Source of the DNA: Prorocentrum cordatum
Lineage: Eukaryota > Sar > Dinophyceae > Prorocentrales > Prorocentraceae
Direction of reading: 5' to 3'
Assembly: GCA_963575745.1 (NCBI GenBank)
Contig: CAUYUJ010002069.1
Span: 360,951 to 424,950, forward strand
Length of the DNA: 64,000 nt
The notes beneath the pieces were generated by a model that ran no database searches, was not told the origin of the DNA, and saw only the letters and a program-made list of their open reading frames with translations. Position 1 is the first letter of the stretch, and each line of letters begins with the position of its first letter. Shown piece after piece: positions 10,396 to 19,674 of this stretch. Both the position numbers and the translations under genes were made by a program.

Positions 10396-10886
10396 AGGGG
10401 GAGCCTCACGCCACGCGAGACCGTATTTTGTTCGAGCAGCTCCACTGAGGCACAGTCTCGGGCATTGAGAAGGCGCCCACCCAGACAAGTCGACTAAGGA
10501 AATCTGCACTGGTTCACTCGACATTGACGTTCGAGTGTGCCGGTGCTGTCCCCAGTCAGTTTCTCGAATCGACGTACGATACATTCGGCTGTTTTCGGAC
10601 GTCGACTAATGATTCCGCCCGGGTGCACTCGGAATGCGGTGTCGCGCGCGCCCGTGGAGTGTCTAGGCGGTTTTCGCTATGCAGGGCCTTTGGCTAAAGA
10701 GGTCCCTGTCAATCCTTGAGTTCAGTTCGAGCAGCCCAGGGGAAGCAAGCGCTCCACTGCGGCACAGTCGTCCGTGCCGCTCCGAAGAAGACGGAAGCAG
10801 GCTGCTTCTTGGAAGGTGCGGTCTTCGTTCCTTATTCATCGTTCATTTTTTCTCGTGCCTTCCTTCCGCAGTCCGACTGCAAAGGG
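10396..10886. other. Spacer with a short direct repeat
   Basis: The block TTCGAGCAGC followed by CTCCACTG(A/C)GGCACAGTC occurs at ~10431 and again at ~10726-10770, separated differently within each copy. Otherwise unique; no gene supported. Confidence 0.45.
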
Positions 10887-11005
10887 ATGGGGGGAAGGCT
10901 TCTTAGAAACACCCTGCTTCTTTTTGACAGGCGCGGGCCCTATCTATAGATGTAGGGCCGGCGCCTTCTAAGAAGCAGCCTCCTTCTAAGGAGCCTGCCC
11001 CCCTC
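10887..11005. mobile_element. Foldback hairpin repeat (TTCTTAGAAG family), copy 2
   Basis: GGGAAGGCTTCTTAGAA at the left pairs with CTTCTAAGGAGCCTGCCC at the right. The inner stem GGCGCGGGCCCTATCTATAG pairs with TGTAGGGCCGGCGCC. The arms are less perfect than in copy 1 but the order of blocks is the same. Confidence 0.65.
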
Positions 11006-11040
11006 CCCCTACCCCCTCGTGCGCCGCCCGATCGGACGGG

Positions 11041-11185
11041 GCTAGAACGGGGATAAATCCGTTTCACGGTTCCAGAACGCTCTCAGAGCGTTCCGAAACG
11101 CTTTGAGAAGGCCGCGGCGCCCGAGAGATCCTCCAAAGCCGCCAGATCGCAGAGATTCTCGATGTAACCTCACCCGGTTCTATCT
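11041..11185 (+). repeat. Dispersed repeat with AACGCTCTCAGAGCGTTC palindrome, copy 1
   Basis: Blocks shared with 17440-17585: TCCAGAACGCTCTCAGAGCG, TTTGAGAAGGCCGCGGCGC, TCCTCC-GAGCCGCC-GATC and a GATTCTCG/GACTCTCGGT stretch. The two copies are colinear with about 75-80% identity. The internal CTCTCAGAGCG palindrome could form a small hairpin. Confidence 0.65.
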
Positions 11186-11339
11186 CCGGGGGCGGCGACG
11201 GCGGGCCCCCCGAAGGCTCTTCTCGGAGCGCGTTCGGCATTTGCCCGCTCGGCCGCCAAGTGGGCCGGCCCACGGGCTCGATCCCGACAGGGTGGTGTTC
11301 GAGGAGCAGAGATCGGCCACGCGCAGGGGGGGGGGGGGG

Positions 11340-11460
11340 GGGGGGGGAGGGCTTCTCGGAGGCACCCCTGCTTCCCAGAAGGCGCGGGCCTTGTCTGTAG
11401 ATGTAAGGCCCGCGCCTTCTAAGAGGCAGCCTCCTTGTAGGAAGCCTTCCCCCCTCCCCC
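11340..11460. mobile_element. Foldback hairpin repeat (TTCTTAGAAG family), copy 3
   Basis: GGGAGGGCTTCTCGGAGGCA at the left pairs with GCCTCCTTGTAGGAAGCC at the right. The inner stem is AGAAGGCGCGGGCCTTGTCT with TGTAAGGCCCGCGCCTTCT, a near-perfect inner inverted repeat. It is preceded by a run of about 20 G residues and the same ACGCGCAG motif seen near copy 1. Confidence 0.7.
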
Positions 11461-11483
11461 TACCCTCCTTCTTCGCGGTGCCC

Positions 11484-11545
11484 CAAACAAACGACATAAA
11501 CATGAGTTGTCAGAGCTCCGCGCGGACCTCCGGATAGTTATGTTG
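11484..11545. mobile_element. Partial arm of the 199-bp palindromic element
   Basis: CAAACGACATAAACATGAG followed by CTCCGCGCGGACCTCCGG matches the outer arms of the palindromic elements at 51137-51335 and 13590-13770. Only one arm is recognisable, so this is a fragment. Confidence 0.5.
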
Positions 11546-11677
11546 CGTAGTTTTTGTTGGCCCTCTGGGTGCGAAGTTGGGACCCTCTCGGCAGCCCGGG
11601 TGGGCCCAATCCCGCACAGTCACGCCAGGGCGCGACCCAGCAGCCCCTTCTGCAGAGACGCCCTGGAGTGTGTCAGT

Positions 11678-11875
11678 GGGGATCCGCGGTCACTGCACGG
11701 TTTGGGGAGTTGGGTTGTTCTCCAAGGATGTCTCGGCAGAATGGGGCCTCCAGAGTCCTAAAACCGTGTGGTGACGGATCGTGCGGTAAGGTCCTTCAGG
11801 ATTTCGAGGTGCGGTAAGGTCCTTCAGGATTTCGAGGTCACTGCACGATCCTTCACCGCACGGTTTGGGATCCCC
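11678..11875. mobile_element. GGGGATCC-bounded palindrome-rich repeat, copy 2
   Basis: It begins GGGGATCCGCGGTCACTGCA and ends TTTGGGATCCCC. It contains the same GCACGGT and TCACCGCACGGT motifs as the copy at 225-374. A ~29-bp stretch (GGTAAGGTCCTTCAGGATTT...) is duplicated in tandem inside this copy and explains its greater length. Confidence 0.5.
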
Positions 11876-12375
11876 AGTATTTTTGGTGCGGGCCCGGAGA
11901 CCCCGCCCAAAGCGCTGCCCTTGCGCAACAAAAATTGACGCTGCCCCTACGCGCCCCCCCCCCCCCCGCGGCCCCCTAGTGCCGCGCACCAAGGGTCACT
12001 CTTGCCTAGGGTCACTCCTGCGCGTAGCCGAGTCCTGGGGAGAGGTCCGGGAACCGATTCCGAGCGGATCTTGCCCAGGCATCCGATGGCTCTGGAGCCC
12101 AGCCGCTGGCGTGGGAAGCGGAGCTCGGCTGCGCGCCGTGACTCCTGCCGCGGCCGCCGCCGCCACGCCCCTAAAAAATGTGCCTCCTCGCTCAGCCACT
12201 ACGCGCTTGCGGCCTCTCGCGGCCCCCCAGCGTCCAAGACCGAGGAGTCTCAAGCTCCGAGAAGTTTCGCCGACGACGGCGACGGCGCCCCAACGGCGTC
12301 CGCAGATCTCCGCGGAGGTCCCCGGAGCCCTCCAGGAGGCCGCCCCCGGGAGGCCAGTAAAGGTCCGACCACGTC
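11876..12375. other. GC-rich spacer
   Basis: A C-run at ~11957-11967 and CGC-rich DNA. Open frames on both strands encode Arg/Pro/Ser-rich sequence. No gene supported. Confidence 0.4.
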
Positions 12376-12660
12376 CAAGAGCCTCGATCTTGGGACCTTC
12401 GAGACCCCGAGCCCTCGATCCTCGACCCCTCGAGCCCTCGACCTTCCGAGCCCTCGATCCCTGGCCTCGAGCGCCATGGCGACCTGGAGCCCCCGCTCCT
12501 CGAGCCCTCCAGCATCGATGCCTCGATCCTCGAGTCCTCGAGCCCCTCGAGCCCCTCGAGCCCTCGAGCCCTCGAGCCCCGGAGCCCTCGAGCACTCGAT
12601 GCTGCGATCCTCGAGCCTTCGAGCCCTCGAGCCCCGAGGCCTCGAGGCGGCGGCGGCAGC
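12376..12660. repeat. TCGAGCC minisatellite
   Basis: About 35 imperfect copies of TCGAGCC(C) with variants CTCGATCC. The unit contains an XhoI-like CTCGAG palindrome. Both-strand frames are low-complexity. Confidence 0.9.
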
Positions 12661-13589
12661 TGCGGCCGAACCGCCCCCCCCCCTGCGGCAGGTGCTCGCC
12701 CTGCCTGGCGGCGCGCACGGATCGGGGGGTGGGGTTCGGAAGCTGGGCGAGGGCTGGCAAATCCGTGGCTGCTAAAACGGTGCTCCTGGAAGAAAAAGCA
12801 AATTCCCAGAATAAAGCTCAGCGCACTAGGTAATAAAGAGGTTGTTTCCCGGAAGAACAAAACAATTTCCCGGAGCTCCGTTTTAGCAGCCGCGGGTTTG
12901 CCAGCCTTTTCGCCCGGCTTCACAGGGGTGGGGGTTGCGGCGAGGCTTGGGCCGTGGATCTCGGACGGAGGATGGGCGACTCGGATGGAAAAGCCTCTCA
13001 CGCACGCCGGAGGGTCGGCGGCTGTAACACCCGGAGGGTCGTCGGAGGCAAACGAGGCCCAGCGCCCTGAAGGAGACGAGGGTGCACAAGCCTGTTGTCT
13101 CCGACCCCACCCCCCGCCATCCAAACGAAGGAAGCGAGGAGGAGGAGGAGGAGGAGGAGGAGGAGGAGGAGGAGGAGATCCGAGGCCGCAGTCCCGATGT
13201 CTCAGTCTTTGGGGGGCTCCTTTTCGCACCGTCTGCACAGCGCCTTGATTCAGGAGGAGAAACAACACACAGACAATGAGTCGTCGATCCCCAACAAAGG
13301 ATGGGAAACTGTGGGAAGTGGTGGGGGGGGGGGAAGACGAAAACCCCGAAGATATGGGAAAATAGATCGGGAATCCTAGGATTTGTGCGTATTCATTTGT
13401 GTGTCCCTGGGCCCCCTTAGAGAGAGAGAGAGAGAGAGAGAGGCGACGCCACCGCCAGCAGTCACGAACGGCGAGCACGCCCAGACCCACGCCCTCCAGG
13501 GTTCATTGCGATCTGGTCGATCCGATGCGATATCGCGATGCGGCGCGATCCTTCGACCCCATCTACTCGGACCCCATCTATAACTAGAG
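12661..13589. other. Mixed spacer with short microsatellites
   Basis: GGA run at ~13135-13178 and GA run at ~13421-13442. Positions ~12765-12900 contain an imperfect inverted pair: GCTGCTAAAACGG with a following GGAA run, and CCGTTTTAGCAGCCGC. No gene supported. Confidence 0.5.
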
Positions 13590-13770
13590 GAACAACAACG
13601 GCATGAACATAAACTTCTGGAGGTCCGCGCGGATTTCTTGGATCCGCGCCGGACCTCCTTCCCCGGCGCGCTCCGCGCGCCGGGGGCGGCGCCAGAGGCG
13701 CCGCCAGGGGGTCCAACGCCGATCCAAGAAATCTGCGCGGAGCGCCAACAGTTTTGTTTATGCAGTTTTC
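13590..13770. mobile_element. 199-bp-type palindromic element, diverged copy
   Basis: Left arm AACATAAACTTCTGGAGGTC plus CGCGCGGATTTCTTGGATCC. Right arm GGATC-CAAGAAATCTGCGCGG to TTTTGTTTATG. Its centre carries GGCGCGCTCCGCGCGCC and GGCGGCGCCAGAGGCGCCGC hairpins. Layout is the same as at 51137-51335, but with more mismatches between arms. Confidence 0.75.
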
Positions 13771-13929
13771 TCTGATTGGCCCGGTACGATTCAGCTCCGA
13801 TATTCTAGGAGCTTCGCGTAACCCCACCAGCCCATCCAGAAACGAGGCCCAGGCAAGTTGCCCTGATCGGGGATGAGGAGGAGCATGCAGTGGAATAAAG
13901 GTCTGAGGAAGCCGTCATACCCCAAGGGC

Positions 13930-14076
13930 GAAGCATGGAGGCGTAATCGGAGGAGGAGGAGGAGGAGGAGGAGGAGGAGGGGGAGGAGGAGGTGGAGGGG
14001 GAGGGGAGGGAGGGAGAAGGAATAAGCGGATAAGGAAGAGGAGGAGGAGGCGGAGGAGGAGGACGGCGAACAGAAA
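13930..14076. repeat. GGA microsatellite
   Basis: Imperfect GGA/GGAGGG run on the + strand with AAG interruptions. No coding content. Confidence 0.9.
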
Positions 14077-14109
14077 GGCCAGAGGCCTCTTAGATGCCTC
14101 TCGGAGTCT

Positions 14110-14775
14110 TTTCGCGTATATCTTAATTCTTGGAGTCCTTCTGGAGCGTCTCGGGGGCCTCTTGGAGGTCACGGGTGCCTCCTGGAGTGTGTTGGACGCA
14201 TCGGGGGAGCCTCTTGGGGATCACTTGGGAGTCTCTTGGGGGCTTCTTGAGGGCCTCTTGGGGCCTCCTGGGCACCTCTTGGGGCACTCTTGGGGGCCTT
14301 GGGGGCTCTCTTGGGGGCATCTTGGAGAAGCTCGGTCGAAGAAGGGGGTGTCCCCACAATTAGCATTGCCCCTCTAGAGCCCCTAAGCTCGCCTTTTGGA
14401 CCCCTGTTGGGGCGCTCTTGGAGCACTTTTGGGCGCTCTTGGGGACGTCTTGGGACCCTCTTGGGCTCTTCTCGGGGCTCTCTTGGGCCTTCTTGGAGCC
14501 ATCTTGAGGCCTCGAAGGGCTTTCGAAAGCGAAAAGGCGAGAAGGCAACACACATTGATATTAATGTTGCTTTTGATGGATGTTGGCCTCTTGGTGGCTT
14601 CCTTGGGAGGCTCCGTGGCCACTTGGACCCGTCTTGGGGCGGTCTTGGCGCCTCTTGAGGCATCTTGGGGCATGTTGGAAGCCATCTTGAGCAATCTTGA
14701 GCCATCTTGGAGGTCTTCTCTGGCTCTCTGAGGCTCTCTCGGAGCCATCTTGGGCCATTTTGGACGCTCCAAGGG
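14110..14775 (+). repeat. CTTGG-type minisatellite, two blocks
   Basis: Blocks at ~14140-14330 (CTTGGGGGCCTCTTGG type) and ~14400-14770 (CTTGGGGCGCTCTTGG type, units 12-24 bp) surround unrelated sequence. Both blocks keep the CTTGG orientation. An ~80-bp interruption at ~14515-14595 has CGAAAGCGAAAAGGCGAGAA, which resembles GCGCGAGAAGGCGAGG inside the related array at ~23221. Confidence 0.85.
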
Positions 14776-14974
14776 GTCGCGACCACCCCCCGTCCAGGTC
14801 CAAGGGATGGGGGTAGGGCGAGAGGGCAAGACACAATTCCCGCCCGCAAGCCGTCTCGCTCTCTCCCACCCGCCCTCCCAACACATCAGCAGCACCCAAG
14901 CCTCAGCTGGTTCAGCAGTCGTCTCTGGATGGACAGCTGATGGGAACCGAAACAGGCACCTATGTGCGCGACGC
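14776..14974. repeat. Segment duplicated at 15490-15580
   Basis: CAAGCCGTCTCGCTCTCTCC plus CACCCGCCCTCCCAACAC here matches CAAGCCTCTCGCTCACTCCC plus ACCCGCCCTCCCAACAC at 15527-15560. Each is followed by GCAGCACC or GCCGCACC and AAG. No gene supported. Confidence 0.6.
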
Positions 14975-15165
14975 TGGAGCGAGGTGCGCCACGCGTGCCA
15001 GGCGCGCCAGGTGCGCCAGGCACCTCTGAGACCCAAGCGTGCCAGGCACGCCTGGTGCGCCAGATGCGCCACGTGTTCCATGTGCGCCATGCGTACCGCA
15101 TGCTCCAGTCGCGCCAGGTGCGCCACGTTCGGGGCACGCGCAGAGTGTGCCAGGAGTGCCTGCAC
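14975..15165. repeat. TGCGCCAGG decamer minisatellite
   Basis: About 18 degenerate copies of GTGCGCCAGG / GTGCGCCACG, period 9-10 bp. Confidence 0.85.
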
Positions 15166-15179
15166 ACGTGACAGCACAC

Positions 15180-16335
15180 ATCGGGTCGAAAACCAATGCG
15201 CAATCGCGGCAGGGTTGCCATCATGTCTGATGGGCATGCGCACAGCAGGCAATATGCCAGCACCCCCGTCGTCTTTATCAAAAGCCATGGGCAGTGATCG
15301 CGGGGTGGCCGCGCATGATCCAGATTTAGCCGCGAAGTGTAAGTTGTATTATTTTTTGACAGGGATGGTGGTCCTGCACGCAGCAGGCAATATGCTAGCA
15401 CCCCCGCCGTCCCCGTCAAAAAACAATACGAAGTGCTCGCGGGGTTCGGGTTGGCTGCCTGTCGCCTGGGGGAGGGGTGTTCATTCATAGGGAACTGTGA
15501 GCAAGACACCTCCTGCTCACAAGGCACAAGCCTCTCGCTCACTCCCACCCGCCCTCCCAACACGGAAGCCGCACCTAAGTATCCCTGTCAAATCCCATGC
15601 AAAGTGGTCGCGGGGCGCTCCTGCAGGTTCCATATTTGGAAGCAACGTGTGTGTGTGTGTGTGTTGTGCTGTTGTTTGATAAGGATGGTTGGCCAGTGCG
15701 CAGCAAGCAATCTGAGGGTACCCCCGCCGTCCCTGTCAGAAACCAATGCAAAGTTGTCGGGGGCGCCCGCGCCTGCTCCGGATTTGGAGGCAACGTGTAT
15801 TTTGTATTGTTTTCGATCGGGATGGTTGGCCTGCACGTAGCAAGCAATATGAGGGCCCCACGCCGTCTTTGTCAAAAGCCATGCAACGTGGTCGCGGGGC
15901 GCCCGCGCATGCTCCAGATTCAGAGACAAGTTGTATGTTATATTGTTGTTTGATCGGGGTGGCAGTTTTGTTGCTCTATGTATGTTGGGGCTTCCGCTTT
16001 AGGTTGTTTGTTGGGGGGCTGCGAGACTTGAGATGAATTGAGGCTTCAGTCTGTTTGATGGCAGAACGTGGACATCGCTGCCGCCCCTGTCAAAACCATG
16101 CAACATGATAATGGGGAGCCCGCTCACGGTCCAGATTTTGCCGCAAAGTGTACGTGGCATTGTGTTTTGCAAGGGATGGTAGGCTTGCGCAGAGAACGGG
16201 CACCCCCGCCGCCCCTGTCCAAAATCGATGCGAAATGCCCACGGGGCCCCCGCGCACGGTCTGGAGTTTGCCGCAATATGCACTCTGCATCCTTTCTTGA
16301 CAGGGACGGCGGAGGGGGGGCGCCCGCATTGTCCT
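15180..16335. repeat. ~140-bp tandem repeat with TCCCTGTCAAAA inverted motifs, about 7 units
   Basis: Unit boundaries CCGTCCCTGTCAAAAACCAT (with variants) lie at ~15262, 15398, 15580, 15726, 15862, 16083 and 16208. Each unit also contains the inverted partner TTTTTGACAGGGATGGT about 60 bp upstream of the next boundary. That makes a ~65-bp segment bounded by inverted repeats within each unit. Other conserved blocks are GGTCGCGGGGCGCCCGCGCA and CCAGATTT-GCCGCAAAGTGT. The array is interrupted at ~15435-15580 by a segment related to 14822-14900. Confidence 0.85.
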
Positions 16336-16917
16336 GGGTTTGTCGCTGGTCGTGTGGGAGGGAGGTGCGTACGAATCAGGAATAGTGATAAACCCCACCC
16401 CTCTCCCGAAGGAGAAGAAAGGGAAGATGGAAGAGGAACCGCCCGAAGTCACTCACGCGCAGAGGGATGTCGGAATTCCGACGATCCGGTGCGGCCAGTG
16501 CATCGTGACGCAGCCGAACCGATTCGGTTTCCATTCAGTGCCGATGCAGTCCGATCCGAATCCAATTCCGATTCGATCCGATTTCCCGATTCGGTGCTGA
16601 GATTGATTCTGCCCTTGCGGTCTGGATCACAGGGCGCGGTCCCGTGGAAGTGCGGCCGCGTGGATAGGTTCTGCGCGGGGCATCCGCGATCAAACGCCCC
16701 GTGTCCATGAGGTCGCGGCCCAGGGGCCCAGCCCTTGAAGCCGGGGAAATGGATCCGGGCTTGTGGATCTGGGCTTGAACCAGGGGGCAGTGGTCCGAGC
16801 GGACGCCAATGCCATCGTCCCCTATGTGCCCCCTGCTCGCACTTGGAGACTTGCCCACAGATGCGATCAGATGCGTTACTTCGCTCGCTCGTTCCTTCGT
16901 TCGTTTCGGATATGGAT
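16336..16917. other. Spacer with GATTCGATCC-type short repeats
   Basis: At ~16515-16610 there are irregular repeats of GATTCGGTT, GATCCGAATCC and GATTCGATCC, a style also seen at ~39955-40035. No gene supported. Confidence 0.45.
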
Positions 16918-17035
16918 CCCGCCAACAAGCCAGGGGAAGAGGAGGAGGGGCATGCGCAGGAGAAGGGGGAGGAGGAGGAGGAGGAGGGGGAGGGGGAATG
17001 GGTAGGAGGAGGAAGAGGAGGAAGAAAAAGAATAA
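16918..17035. repeat. GGA/GAAGAG microsatellite
   Basis: Purine-rich GGA run grading into GAAGAA. No coding content. Confidence 0.85.
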
Positions 17036-17439
17036 GAAGAGAGGGGTGCCACCTCCAGCGAAGAGGCCCACGATGCCTCCCCGAGCCGAAGACGGGGGAC
17101 GCCTCGAGCGGGGAGGGGGGACCGAACCCGCCCTGTGGCTCCTCGGGCATGGAAGGGGGGGTGCCGCATGCCCCTGCTCCGAAGGTCTGGGCATGCCCGC
17201 CCCCCCCCCTCGTTCACGCGCAGAGGGGGGGCAGGGTCGGACGGGGCCAGGACGAGGATACAGTCGGGGCGCTGAAGAAGGAACCCTTTTCGTTGGGGAG
17301 GGGCTCGGTGTTCCTTGATTGTTTCACAGCTTGCCTCAGGTTTTCCTCATGTTTTCGATGGGAAATCAAAGTTTAACTTATGGAAAAAGGGGCCTCGTTC
17401 CTTATTTTAGGGTTCCTTAGGTCAACGCCCCGACTGTAG
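17036..17439. other. Spacer without recognisable features
   Basis: Contains the CACGCGCAGAGGGGG motif at ~17215 that flanks foldback elements elsewhere, but no foldback copy follows. No gene supported. Confidence 0.4.
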
Positions 17440-17585
17440 ATCCGTTCCAGAGCGTTCTGGAGCGCTCTCAGAGCGTCCCGGAGCCTTCTGAGAAGGCCGC
17501 GGCGCTCGATACGTCCTCCGGAGCCGCCGGATCTCAGTGACTCTCGGTTTATCTTCGCCCGATCTTATCCTCGTAACCTTCTCCC
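17440..17585 (+). repeat. Dispersed repeat with GCTCTCAGAGC palindrome, copy 2
   Basis: Colinear with 11041-11185: TCCAGAGCGTTCTGGAGCGC, TCTGAGAAGGCCGCGGCGC, TCCTCCGGAGCCGCCGGATC and GACTCTCGGT. The self-complementary CCAGAGCGTTCTGG and GCGCTCTCAGAGCGTC parts could form hairpins. Confidence 0.65.
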
Positions 17586-18692
17586 CTCCCCCTACCACCC
17601 CCTGTGCCTGTGCGCGCCGCCAACACGGGGCGCAGGTGAGGTTTCGAAAGTGTTCGGAGGGGTCCAGAGGCGTCCGAAGTTTCTTCGTGAATTTTCGTGG
17701 GTTCTCGGCGTTCTCGGAGGTTTTCGGGAGCTGGAGTGGTTTCCAACGGCCGCACCTCGTCGAGAGTCGAGAGCGTTCCGGGGATGCCAGAGTCGTTCTG
17801 AACGTCCGCCTGAGGCCCGAGCTATGAGCCCACAGCCAGCACTCCGATCTTTTCTGGCTGACTGGATTTGGGAGCCGTGGGGCCGACCCTGACTCACCGC
17901 TCTCCGCTGACCCGGGTTTGGTAGCTGCGTTGCGGCTGGCCAGGGCTCACGACATCAAGTTGGCTGACCCAGATTAGCGCTGACCTAGATCAGCGGGCCC
18001 CCGATTGAAAACGTGAACGTGTTGGTAGTTCGATATCTTCAGCATCCAAGGGTTTCGGAGGTAACGCCTGGGAGATCTTCGTGGGAAACGACGTCGGGCT
18101 GCCCGACTGAGGGGCAATTGAGAGGCTCTGAAGCCAGATCAAGCCTTGGATGCAGCCGAATGAAGCCAATGAAGCCATGTGAATGAAGCGTGACTCATCT
18201 GGAGTAGTGAGTAGGCTGGGCTGCTCTGGATTCCACCAAATTCGACCCGAGGAAATCACAGCGGCGATGCCGATTGAAACCTCCCAGGAGTTGACCAAAA
18301 ATGGCCTCTCTCAGGCTCATGGGCCGCAGTAAACAAAAACAAGAAGCGTAGTCCGAATCTGACCTGATCCAGCCCAGTCCCGGCGCACTCCTGCGGAACC
18401 CTTGGCTTCATCGTTGGCCTCGTCTGGCCTCGTCTGGCCGGATAGCTTCTTTGATACTGGCGCTTGATCGATCCAGTAAGGGGACAACAATGTGGAAAAC
18501 CATTCGTCTTCGACCCCGCGTTCTCCCCTTTGAGGCCAACTTTGAAAGTTGGGCCAACTTTGAAAGTGGGGGGGGAGGGGGGGCGTGGTGTCAAGGGTTC
18601 CACTTGTTTGTCCATCCACGGTCCCACTTTCCCCAGGATCGCTTCTTATTTTCCATGTAAGTATTTGACGGGGCCTACGGAGGGCCCCCAGA
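17586..18692. other. Low-repeat spacer
   Basis: Mostly unique. ~17680-17790 resembles ~24700-24810 and ~62290-62370 (TTCTCGG-GTTTTC-AAC/CAGCCTCG blocks), a weak dispersed repeat. ~17905-17995 has repeated GCTGACC. ~18535-18570 has a doubled CCAACTTTGAAAGT. No gene supported. Confidence 0.4.
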
Positions 18693-19368
18693 ATGGGCAG
18701 CATTTTTTCTTGTCGTGATGGATTATCGACGCGAGGGGGTCTGAGCAAGGAGCCTTCTCGGAAGGGCGCCGACGCCGCAGAACGGGCTCGATTTCGGCAG
18801 GGTTGCGCGAAGTTGGCCCGATCGGCAGCCGAATGGGTTCAACCCCGTGTCCACTCGGCGACCAGATGGGCTCAGGCGTCGAACGAGCTCAGGTGGGAAT
18901 TTTGTTGCACCCCCGCCCTGCGACCTTCGGCAACATCAGCCTCCGAAGTTGTTGACGTGCACCTGCAATGTGGCCCCTTTTCGCCGCGCCAAGGTCGCCC
19001 CCTTCAATGTCGACGTATGGCAAAACGCGGTCTGGGCTGTCGCGACTCGGAAGCTCCAGGATGACCGACACTCGAGAGGGGGCGACAGCACGTGCTTCGC
19101 ACGCACTGCCGCCCGTACCCAGAACAGCAAAGCTAATTCGTACATTGCGCAAGTCAGTTTGATAGACATTGTATCGAGGGTTGTTTATCGGGGATGCGCA
19201 AGACTCGAGTTCGCCAGAGCTCGGGTCTGCCGATGCCTTGTGACGGGCTGTCCTGAATTTCGACGGTCGCGTTTTCGTGGAATGTTTCCAGTGGGAGTTC
19301 GCGTCAAATTTTGAATTGGGTCTCGTCATTTTTTTAACGGCCCCGTGAGGCCAAACAGAGTCCCCCAA
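18693..19368. other. Low-repeat stretch with open frames on both strands, unidentified
   Basis: Composition is balanced and simple repeats are absent, unlike most of the window. Frames at 18847-19314 (+, 155 codons) and 18889-19368 (-, 159 codons) are both open. The + frame includes NVAPFRRAKVAPFNVDVWQN and ends in FPVGVRVKF. I recognise no domain in either and cannot decide which strand, if any, is coding. Confidence 0.2.
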
Positions 19369-19421
19369 GTCCGAGTCGTACGTCTCCCCGATAATAGCCT
19401 TTAATCGTTCTTACGAAGACG

Positions 19422-19480
19422 TCCCATCCGAGGCGGGGATTGAACCCCAACCATCGCCTGGGGGTTCGATCTTCGGCGAC
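19422..19480 (-). other. tRNA-like segment with B-box match (possible SINE or pseudo-tRNA)
   Basis: On the minus strand, CCGAGGT at the 5' side could pair over 7 positions with GCCTCGG at the 3' side, 58 nt end to end. In between is GGTTCAATCCC, which fits the polymerase III B-box consensus GGTTCRANNCC. A weak A-box-like TCGCCGAAGAT lies upstream. The span is too short for a tRNA, lacks a clear D arm and has a one-base-short T loop. At most it is a tRNA-derived fragment. Confidence 0.25.
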
Positions 19481-19512
19481 CTCGGCAGGCGGTGGAAATG
19501 GATATGGATATG

Positions 19513-19516
19513 GACA

Positions 19517-19562
<46 letters not shown>
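19513..19562. repeat. TA dinucleotide microsatellite
   Basis: About 22 TA units, immediately before the decamer array. Confidence 0.95.
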
Positions 19563-19563
<1 letters not shown>

Positions 19564-19674
19564 GTATATGCTCGCCCCCCTTTCTGTGATTCACCTTCCC
19601 TGTGTTTTCCTTCACATGCCAGCTAGATTGGAGTGTGAACGAAGGCGTTCCTGTATCGACCAGTACATGACCTT

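Noticed and set aside
10681-10705. U2 snRNA-like word GGGCCTTTGGCTAAAGAG
   Set aside because: Only a short partial resemblance to the U2 5' region; no Sm site, stem-loops or further match follow.
19422-19480. Functional tRNA gene
   Set aside because: The span is 58 nt, a D arm is missing and the T loop is one base short. Kept only as a possible tRNA-derived fragment.
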